From Planctomycetia bacterium (GTDB lineage Bacteria > Planctomycetota > Planctomycetia > Pirellulales > UBA1268): DNA of 12,509 bases. Positions 1 through 5,636 of the stretch are shown here, piece by piece. The stretch lies in assembly GCA_009926295.1 (NCBI GenBank), contig RFPF01000072.1, positions 1-12,509 on the forward strand. Direction: 5' to 3'. The translations under genes and the position numbers were made by a program. Under the pieces are notes generated by a model. It was not told where the DNA came from, made no database searches, and saw nothing but the letters and a program-made list of their open reading frames with translations. Position 1 is the first letter of the stretch, and every line of letters starts with the position of its first letter.

Positions 1-128
1 GTGCCCGTCGCCGTGTCGTCGAACGTGACGGTGTCGCCGGTCGTGAACGTGGTCGAGCCACCGGCCCAATTGGCAGTCGTCGTGTTCCACGCGCCGTCCG
101 TGGTGCCACGCCACGTGATCGTGGCGGC
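1..128 (-). repeat. Direct repeat copy A (mature N-terminus of repeat protein)
   Basis: Bases 1-128 match 4523-4650 with nine mismatches and no gaps (93% identity). The match stops at the codons just after the predicted signal-peptide cleavage site. The other end of this copy is beyond the window. Confidence 0.9.
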
Positions 129-227
129 GTCGGCCGCCCCGACGAGCAGGAGCAGCGCGACCGTTCCGGCGAACCATCGCCGGGACGTTCGATCAACTGC
201 TGCCGAGAAAAGAGAGAAGTGTCGCAT
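1..227 (-). CDS. Secreted beta-strand-repeat protein, N-terminal fragment (runs off the left edge)
   Basis: Only the first 75 codons are in the window; the gene continues beyond base 1. The ATG at 227-225 gives a clear signal peptide: a basic segment (SRRWF, about residues 16-20), a hydrophobic core (TVALLLLVGA) and a likely cleavage after ADA at residue 34. The ATG is preceded by GGGGGA at a suitable distance. The mature protein starts ATITWRGTTDGAW and matches the mature N-terminus of the downstream-numbered paralogue at 301-4743 at 39 of 41 residues. It therefore very probably belongs to the same exported class with autotransporter-associated beta-strand repeats. Whether it also carries an esterase domain or a PEP-CTERM signal cannot be seen. 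An adjacent GTG at 230-228 is an alternative start. It lies downstream of the paralogue on the same strand, with a candidate promoter of its own at 337-351. Confidence 0.85.
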   Translation of the reverse strand, partial: MRHFSLFSAAVDRTSRRWFAGTVALLLLVGAADAATITWRGTTDGAWNTTTANWAGGSTTFTTGDTVTFDDTATG

Positions 228-233
228 CACTAG

Positions 234-239
234 TCCCCC
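234..239 (-). promoter_or_regulatory. Ribosome binding site of the 1-227 gene
   Basis: The minus strand reads GGGGGA, ending six bases before the GTG at 230 or seven bases before (and excluding) the ATG at 227. It supports a start at 227 or 230 and so fixes where the signal peptide begins. Confidence 0.55.
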
Positions 240-300
240 GCTGAGAGATCGCGTTGCCTCTTGCGTCCCCAGACCGCCGTCATCTGATTACGAAACCCCG

Positions 301-3300
301 TTAACGAAAAAATGTACCTACCCGGGCCGGTTGTATGCAAGTGTTCGGCCGGCGGAAATTCTGGCTGATCGTAGACGACGCCGTAAGCCCTGTTTTCATG
401 GGACTTGTGCTTCGCCGAAACCACTTTTTTCGACGCCGCATCCCTCCGGCCACCAGACCGCCCGCGGCCACAAGTGCGAGCGTCGCCGGTTCGGGTACGA
501 CGACCACCGACAGGCTGTTGCCGCTCACCTGGAACTGCCCCTGCAGGCCGGCGGCAAGGTTCGTGGAGGTGAAATCGAGGGCCGAGAAGTCGGTCGTGCC
601 GCTCCAGGTCAGCAGCGTATAGATGGAGGGCTGCGAACCGTTCCAGGCTCCCCCCCCCTGGAAGTCGAAGCGATACGCCCCGCCCGAACCCTTGCGGAGG
701 TCGCCGAGAATCGACACGAGGTCGGCGGACGTCGTGCCGGTGGCGAGATCGAAGAGCGCGACGGCGCCCCCGTTCCACGTGAGCGTGCCCGTCGTGAGCG
801 TGCCGATGCCCACGCCGGGGGCGAGCGTGCCCGAGAGCACGACCGGGCCGAGCGTGCCGGTGCCGCTGAGCAGCCCGCCCATGGTGACCGGCGCCGCGGC
901 GTTGATCGCCCCCCGCACGCGCAGCTCGCCTCCGGCCGACACCGTCACCCCCGACGTCGCCGCCAGCCTGCCGCCCGCCGCCACCTCGAGGATCCCTGCC
1001 TGCACGGCCGTGCTCCCCGTGAAGGTGTTGGAGCCCGAAAGCGTCTGCAGTCCGAGGCCGGCCTTCACGAGCGACAGTGAGCCGCCGGCGGACGCGCCGT
1101 TGCGCATCAGGCCGCTGAACTCGTAGGTTCCGGAGACGTTGAGCGTGAGCACGCTGTCGGAACCGGTGGCGGCCTCGTTCGCCACGAGCCCGTGTCCGAC
1201 GCCGGCGCTCGCGAGCCCGCCGATCGTCTCGGTCTGCCCGTAGAGCTGCAGCCAGCCCCGCTGATTGGCCGCCGTTCCGGAGAGCGTGATCACGCTCGTG
1301 TCGGAGATCTGATTGCTCGCAGCCAGCCGCAGGACGTCGGCCCCGCTGCCGTCGCCGAGCTGGATGTTGCCCCCGATCGCCTGCACGCCGGCCGTCTTGG
1401 CGAGCACGAGCGTGCCGCCGGTGATCGTGGTGAGGCCGGTATGGGTGTTGGCCGCCGTGCCGGCGAGGGTGAGCGTGCTCGCGCCCGTCTTCGTGAGCCC
1501 CACGGTGCCCGCTCCATCGGCGAACGTTCCGGCGTAGGTGCCCGACAGGGCCGTGGAGGCCGTGAGCACGACGGCGCCGGCCACGCTGCTCGTGATCGTG
1601 CCGGCCGTGCCGGTCAGCGAGCCCACGAGCGGATTCGACGCCGCGATGTCGAGCGTGCCGCCGTCGAGGACGAGGCTGCCGCTGCCCAGCGCGTTGCGGT
1701 GCCCCAGCCGGAGCGTGCCGTAGCGGCTCACCGTCACCGTTCCCCCGTATGCCTGGTTGTTTCCCGTGAGCACGATGGCTCCGCCGTCGCCCACGGTGGT
1801 GACGGCCTGCGTGTTGGCCACCTCCGCGGCGTAGGTCGTTCCCGAGGTGAGCGTCGTGAGGGAGCGGGTCGTGTAGGAGCCGACGACCGTCAGCGCTCCG
1901 CTGCCGCTGAGCGCGCCGCTCACCGTGAAGTCACTCGCGGCGACGTCGCCCCAGGTCTGGTCGGCGGCGAGCGACACGTTGGCCGCCACGGTGTGCCCCC
2001 CGGAGCCGCGCTGCACCGTGATGCCACCGGCGCCGATCGTGAGCGTGGCCGTGCCCCCGACCGACACCGCCCCGGACGCCCCCGACGTGAAGTTGAGGCC
2101 GCGGATCGACGTGTTGGCGTCGAGGGTCGTGGCGACCGTGCCGGACGAGCCGAAGAACACGTCGGGAAGGAGCTGGTTCACCGTGCCGTAGGGATCGGTG
2201 ATCTGCGTGGCGGCCGCCGAGTCGAGGGTGGCCTGCCGGTCGAATCGGCCCGCCCGGTCGGACGTCCAGTTGGTGTTGGTGCCGCCGACGACCGCGCTCC
2301 AGTTGCCGTTGACGTCACCCGACCAGTAGGCCGCGCCGTGCGTGATCGAACGGGCGAAGGCGTCGGCCATGGCGTTGTATCCGGACTGCGTCGGGTGGAT
2401 TCCGTCGCTCGAAAGCACGTTCGTGCCGTTGCCGCCCGGCGTGATCAGCCCGTAGAGGTCGAGAAACCGCACGTCCTCGCCGGCGAGCACGTGGCTGTAG
2501 ACGACGTCCTCGAGATAGGGATTGAAGTAGGTGTTGACGTACGTCGAGACGTCGCTGCGGTACATGAGCGTGGTCGCGATCACCGCCGCGTTGGGGCGGA
2601 GGGACCGCACCTCCGACAGGGTGGCGTCGTAGCGCTCGATCGCCCCGGAATTGCGGAACTGCGTCTGGCCGAAGTCGTTGCCGCCGACGTTGATGGGGAT
2701 GTAGTCGGGGCTGTTGCCGCCGCTCGTGTTGGGGTTGGTGCCGGACAGCCAGAATCCGCCGCTGTTGGAGGCGTTGCCGTCGTCGTGGTTCAGGTTCCAG
2801 AGGATCTGCGACGTGGTGTAGCCGGAGTGCCCCTCGTGCCGCGTCTGTCCGGCGTATTGCAGGATGTTGGAGCCGTTCGCCGACACCGCGAGGCTCGCCG
2901 TGGAACTGCCGATGAAATTCGGGACGAACCGGCCGTCGTTGACGAGGTTCTGGTAGAGCTGCGAGCGGTAGCCGCCGCCGTTGTAGGACGTGATCACCTG
3001 GCCGTCCTTGGCCGTGCCCGTGGAGCTGTAGCCCGCCGTGATGGACGCCCCGAGGGACATGATCGACACGAGTCCGGCCGTGTCGGCGGCGCGGACGACG
3101 AGCGTCTCGGCGGTGGCCGAATTGGTCAGCTGCAGGTCGAGATAGCCGCCGCCGCTTTTGGCGACCATCCGCGTCGCCGGAACGTCGAGATCCTGCGATC
3201 CCCGGAACATGAACGTCCCCGCGAGCCCGCCCCCCGTCGAGGAGATGAGGTCGTAGGTGCCCGAGGTCGTCGCCGCCACCTCGAGGTAGTTGGTGCCGCT

Positions 3301-4743
3301 GATCACGGCCGACGCGACGGAGAGCTTGTTGCGGGCGGAATTCTCGTCGAAACCCACGAGCACCGCGTTGGAAAGGGCGAGCCGGCCGCTGGAGGCGGAG
3401 AATCCGTTGAGGTCGAGCGTGCCGCCGGGATTGACCGTCAGGCCGCCACCGGACCAGCCCAGGCCGCTCGAGTGCCCGAGGCCGAGCGTGCCCGAATCGA
3501 CGATCGTGCCTCCGCGGTAGGTGCTCGAGCCCGAGAGCGTGAGCGTGCCCGCGCCGATCTTCCGCAGGCTCCCCGAGCCCGAGTCGAGCAGGCTCTGGGC
3601 GATCGTGACGTCGTTGCCGTTGGTGTCGATCACGGCGCCGCCCGCCTTCACGTTGGCGGCTGTGAGCCCCTGCATGAACGCGGACGTCGAGGTGAGGGCG
3701 AGGAGCGTGCCGCCGTTGAAGTTGAACGTGGAGGTCGCCGCGACGCTGCCGCTCGACAGCACCCGCCGCGTGCGGAGCGTGCCGCCGTCGAGGTTCAGCG
3801 TGCCCGCTCCGGAGGTTTGCGCCACGCCGCCGACGACATTGAACCACAGCCCGCCGCCCGAACCCGTGCCGGTCTCCACCACGCCGTTGCCGGAGACCGT
3901 GAGCGTGCCGGTTCCGGTGCCGGCCAGCTGCAGGTAGTCATTGCTGGTCGTTCCCGTGAGCCTGAACGTGCCCGAGGAGACCGTCGCCTGCCCGACCGCT
4001 CCGGCGTTTCGCCCGATCGTGGCCAGGGGCGTGCCGATATTCGCAAGGCCGCCGGACTGGTTCCAGATGCCGGTGCCGCTGGAGCCGATGCGAAAAAAGC
4101 TGTTGCTGGTGGCGTTGGCGGCGATCGAGAACGTGCCACCCTGCATCAGCACCGTGCCTGTCGCCCCGGCGGCATTCGCGAGAAACATGTTGTTCGTGCT
4201 GAACGTGGCATTGTCCTTGATCAGGAGCGTCGCGCTGTCGCCCGCCGTGGTCCCGACCTGGAACGACGTGCCGCTGGTCACGCCCGCGCCCGTCGTGGCG
4301 GTGACGATCGCGTTGCCGGAGAACGTGGTGGTGCCTCCCCGCAGCGTGAGCGTGCCGCTGAACGCGTTGGAGTTGGAGAGCGTGAGCGATCCGGCACCGA
4401 GCTTCGTGAGGTTCAGCGTGCCCGACAGGCCGCCGGCGCCGGACAACGAATAGTTCTTCGTGGCGTTGTTGAACGTCACGGTGCCCGCGGGGGAGACGGC
4501 AGCCGCCGTGGTGATGCCGGTCGTGCCCGTCGCCGTGTCGTCGAACGTGACGGTGTCGCCGGCCGTGAACGTGGTCGAGCCGCCGGCCCAGTTGGCCGTG
4601 GCCGTGTTCCACGCGCCGTCGGTCGTGCCCCGCCACGTGATCGTGGCGGCTTCGACGCCGCCATGCATCGCGAGCCACGCCGCTGCGCAGAGCAGCGCGA
4701 CGAGCCGCCGCAACGCAATCCGCCCGGCGGAGTGAACGAACAT
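301..4743 (-). CDS. Exported PEP-CTERM beta-strand-repeat protein with embedded SGNH (CE3-like) esterase domain
   Basis: 1,480 residues from the ATG at 4743. A signal peptide spans residues 1-32 (cut after VEA). Autotransporter-associated beta-strand repeats with the L-x-K-x-GAGTLTLSG pattern appear near residues 112-143, 393-430, 1080-1115 and 1221-1255, inside a Gly/Thr/Ser-rich solenoid. Residues about 558-803 form an SGNH hydrolase: block I IMSLGASIT (Ser567), HEGHSGY (636-642), block III GGND (Asn689) and block V DGIHP (Asp780, His783). The GGYRSQLY and HEGH motifs point to acetyl-xylan-esterase-type family CE3. The PEP-CTERM signal starts at Pro1417 (PEPATLALVAAGG), followed by MRRRKK ending at 1440. 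Known PEP-CTERM signals sit at the extreme end and are processed by exosortase, but 40 more residues follow here. Likely role: deacetylating polysaccharide at the cell surface. An in-frame start at 4866 is less likely because it gives no signal peptide at its front and would lie upstream of the candidate promoter. Confidence 0.88.
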   Translation of the reverse strand: MFVHSAGRIALRRLVALLCAAAWLAMHGGVEAATITWRGTTDGAWNTATANWAGGSTTFTAGDTVTFDDTATGTTGITTAAAVSPAGTVTFNNATKNYSLSGAGGLSGTLNLTKLGAGSLTLSNSNAFSGTLTLRGGTTTFSGNAIVTATTGAGVTSGTSFQVGTTAGDSATLLIKDNATFSTNNMFLANAAGATGTVLMQGGTFSIAANATSNSFFRIGSSGTGIWNQSGGLANIGTPLATIGRNAGAVGQATVSSGTFRLTGTTSNDYLQLAGTGTGTLTVSGNGVVETGTGSGGGLWFNVVGGVAQTSGAGTLNLDGGTLRTRRVLSSGSVAATSTFNFNGGTLLALTSTSAFMQGLTAANVKAGGAVIDTNGNDVTIAQSLLDSGSGSLRKIGAGTLTLSGSSTYRGGTIVDSGTLGLGHSSGLGWSGGGLTVNPGGTLDLNGFSASSGRLALSNAVLVGFDENSARNKLSVASAVISGTNYLEVAATTSGTYDLISSTGGGLAGTFMFRGSQDLDVPATRMVAKSGGGYLDLQLTNSATAETLVVRAADTAGLVSIMSLGASITAGYSSTGTAKDGQVITSYNGGGYRSQLYQNLVNDGRFVPNFIGSSTASLAVSANGSNILQYAGQTRHEGHSGYTTSQILWNLNHDDGNASNSGGFWLSGTNPNTSGGNSPDYIPINVGGNDFGQTQFRNSGAIERYDATLSEVRSLRPNAAVIATTLMYRSDVSTYVNTYFNPYLEDVVYSHVLAGEDVRFLDLYGLITPGGNGTNVLSSDGIHPTQSGYNAMADAFARSITHGAAYWSGDVNGNWSAVVGGTNTNWTSDRAGRFDRQATLDSAAATQITDPYGTVNQLLPDVFFGSSGTVATTLDANTSIRGLNFTSGASGAVSVGGTATLTIGAGGITVQRGSGGHTVAANVSLAADQTWGDVAASDFTVSGALSGSGALTVVGSYTTRSLTTLTSGTTYAAEVANTQAVTTVGDGGAIVLTGNNQAYGGTVTVSRYGTLRLGHRNALGSGSLVLDGGTLDIAASNPLVGSLTGTAGTITSSVAGAVVLTASTALSGTYAGTFADGAGTVGLTKTGASTLTLAGTAANTHTGLTTITGGTLVLAKTAGVQAIGGNIQLGDGSGADVLRLAASNQISDTSVITLSGTAANQRGWLQLYGQTETIGGLASAGVGHGLVANEAATGSDSVLTLNVSGTYEFSGLMRNGASAGGSLSLVKAGLGLQTLSGSNTFTGSTAVQAGILEVAAGGRLAATSGVTVSAGGELRVRGAINAAAPVTMGGLLSGTGTLGPVVLSGTLAPGVGIGTLTTGTLTWNGGAVALFDLATGTTSADLVSILGDLRKGSGGAYRFDFQGGGAWNGSQPSIYTLLTWSGTTDFSALDFTSTNLAAGLQGQFQVSGNSLSVVVVPEPATLALVAAGGLVAGGMRRRKKWFRRSTSPMKTGLTASSTISQNFRRPNTCIQPARVGTFFR
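337..351 (-). promoter_or_regulatory. Candidate sigma-54 (-24/-12) promoter for the 1-227 gene
   Basis: The minus strand reads CGGCCGAACACTTGC. It has the diagnostic GG-N10-GC spacing, GGC at -24 and a full TTGC at -12, followed by A. Positions within the -24 block other than GGC deviate from the TGGCAC consensus. It would start transcription near base 325, leaving a leader of about 100 bases before the ATG at 227. PEP-CTERM protein genes are known in other bacteria to be controlled by the PrsK/PrsR system and sigma-54, which makes the match more meaningful. A weaker sigma-70 reading overlaps it (TTGCAT, 18 bases, TACATT). The element lies inside the annotated 3' end of the 301-4743 coding region. 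Confidence 0.35.
424..430 (-). other. A-AAA-AAG heptamer at the end of the PEP-CTERM basic cluster
   Basis: In the reading frame of the 301-4743 gene the minus strand reads CGA AAA AAG (Arg1438-Lys1439-Lys1440), which is the classic -1 slippery heptamer A_AAA_AAG known from dnaX. It is also an A6 homopolymer and so a natural indel or sequencing-error hotspot. The -1 frame stays open for 64 codons and stops at a TAG (232-230) touching the start of the next gene. With one A fewer, the frame would end at a TGA at 398-396, nine codons after the last lysine. No stimulatory structure is evident, so active frameshifting is unproven. Confidence 0.3.
4523..4650 (-). repeat. Direct repeat copy B (mature N-terminus of the esterase protein)
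   Basis: Partner of bases 1-128 in the same orientation, 93% identical. Similarity is lost in the signal-peptide codons and in the leader, which argues for module exchange or gene conversion rather than simple duplication of a whole gene with its promoter. Confidence 0.9.
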
Positions 4744-4787
4744 CAAGGCGAAACCCCAGACGGAACGACCTCTGAAAACCCCGGCCC

Positions 4788-4808
4788 GGGCGGCATGCCC
4801 CGCCGCCC
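4788..4808 (-). promoter_or_regulatory. GC-rich hairpin in the leader of the esterase gene
   Basis: On the minus strand a perfect seven-base stem (GGGCGGC / GCCGCCC) encloses the seven-base loop GGGGCAT, about 45 bases before the ATG at 4743. No T-run follows, so it is not a standard terminator. It could influence mRNA stability or initiation, or be a by-product of high GC. Confidence 0.3.
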
Positions 4809-4836
4809 TCCTCACACAACGACTCCAGCCCCAAAA

Positions 4837-4865
4837 ATTGTATACAGAGCCGGCGGTTTTCGCCA
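4837..4865 (-). promoter_or_regulatory. Candidate sigma-70 promoter for the esterase gene
   Basis: On the minus strand TGGCGA (4865-4860) is followed by a 17-base spacer and TACAAT (4842-4837), a five-of-six match to the -10 consensus with a weak -35. Transcription would start near 4830, giving a leader of roughly 87 bases. It would exclude the in-frame ATG at 4866 and favour the start at 4743. No sigma-54 motif comparable to the one at 337-351 was found here. Confidence 0.3.
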
Positions 4866-4927
4866 TGAATTTCTCGCGGGTGATCGACCGCGGAAAAACT
4901 GAGGAACCTCGCCGGACAGCCGAGCGT

Positions 4928-4957
4928 TTGACGGATTAACTTAATGCCTTTTAAAAT
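4928..4957 (+). promoter_or_regulatory. Sigma-70-type promoter of the plus-strand glycosidase operon
   Basis: TTGACG (4928-4933), an 18-base spacer, and TAAAAT (4952-4957): each box matches five of six consensus bases. It sits in a short AT-rich island in otherwise very GC-rich DNA. The predicted start of transcription is near 4964-4966, leaving a leader of about 20 bases that includes the ribosome binding site at 4973-4978. Confidence 0.6.
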
Positions 4958-4972
4958 CCAGGGCAAGTTCTC

Positions 4973-4978
4973 GAGGAG
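4973..4978 (+). promoter_or_regulatory. Ribosome binding site of the jelly-roll protein gene
   Basis: GAGGAG ends eight bases before the ATG at 4987, a strong Shine-Dalgarno match. It decides the start over the other plus-strand ATG upstream at 4944. Confidence 0.7.
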
Positions 4979-4986
4979 CCGATTTT

Positions 4987-5550
4987 ATGAACCTGAAAAC
5001 AGCACGATTTTCGACGGTCGCAGCCGGCGTGGCGTTGGCCTGCGGCCTCGCGATGGGGGAGATGGCAACGGTGCTCGCGCAGGGCCCGGCGATCCCTCGC
5101 GAGGTGGTGCCCACCGCGGAGACGGAGGCTGCCACGTGGCGTTACAGGCTCGCGCCGCCGCCGAGCGAGTGGACCATGCCGGGCTACGACGACTCCGGCT
5201 GGAAGACCGGCGAGAGCGGCTTCGGCGAGAAGCACTGCCCCGGGGCCACGATCCGCACCGAGTGGCTCACCGACGATATCTGGCTCCGGAGAGAGGTCGA
5301 CATCGATCCGCTCCCGGAGGGCGACCTGTGCTTCCTCATGCATCACGACGAGGATGCCGAGGTGTTCCTCAACGGCGTGCTGGCCGCGAAGGTGAAGGGC
5401 TACGTGACGGAGTACGTGGAGGTGCCGATCCTGCCCGCAGCGCGTGCCGCCCTGAGGAAGGGGCGCAACCTGCTCGCCGTCCACTGCCGCCAAACCGTCG
5501 GCGGACAGTCGATCGACGTGGGCCTCGTCGAGAAGCCGTCGAAGAAGTAG
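4987..5550 (+). CDS. Small secreted galactose-binding-like jelly-roll protein
   Basis: 187 residues. A signal peptide covers about residues 1-31 (hydrophobic VAAGVALACGLAM, cut near VLA-Q or AQG). The rest is one beta-sandwich module of the type found at the N-terminus of GH2 enzymes and as an accessory domain in other glycosidases: ATWRYRLAPPP, YDDSGWKTGESGFG, DDIWLRREVDI, HHDEDAEVFLNGVLA, then LRKGRNLLAVHCRQT and GGQSIDVGL at the end. No catalytic domain follows; the stop comes right after this module. It is the first gene of the operon, 86 bases before the GH2 gene. Likely role: a free carbohydrate-binding or helper protein acting outside the cytoplasm with the adjoining glycosidases. The fold assignment is by motif recognition; ligand and function are unknown. 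Confidence 0.8.
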   Translation: MNLKTARFSTVAAGVALACGLAMGEMATVLAQGPAIPREVVPTAETEAATWRYRLAPPPSEWTMPGYDDSGWKTGESGFGEKHCPGATIRTEWLTDDIWLRREVDIDPLPEGDLCFLMHHDEDAEVFLNGVLAAKVKGYVTEYVEVPILPAARAALRKGRNLLAVHCRQTVGGQSIDVGLVEKPSKK

Positions 5551-5636
5551 CCCTGAAACGGCTCGTCTTTCCGGGGCTGTATCCGGCGAGTGTCTGCGGA
5601 AGTCGCGACCAGAGAACAGCCTGACCACACGACCAC

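Noticed and set aside
301..351. Terminator after the esterase gene (GGCCG/CGGCC stem and later T6)
   Set aside because: The loop is 16 bases and the T-run begins well after the stem; the same bases fit a sigma-54 promoter better.
4744..4866. Extending the esterase protein to the in-frame ATG at 4866
   Set aside because: It would place 41 residues before the signal peptide, include the hairpin and candidate -10 box in coding sequence, and has only a weak ribosome binding site.
1192..4902. A 1,236-codon open frame on the plus strand opposite the esterase gene
   Set aside because: It lies wholly antisense to a well-supported gene, is rich in Arg/Gly/Ala without recognisable domains, and is what GC-rich, stop-poor repetitive DNA produces by chance.
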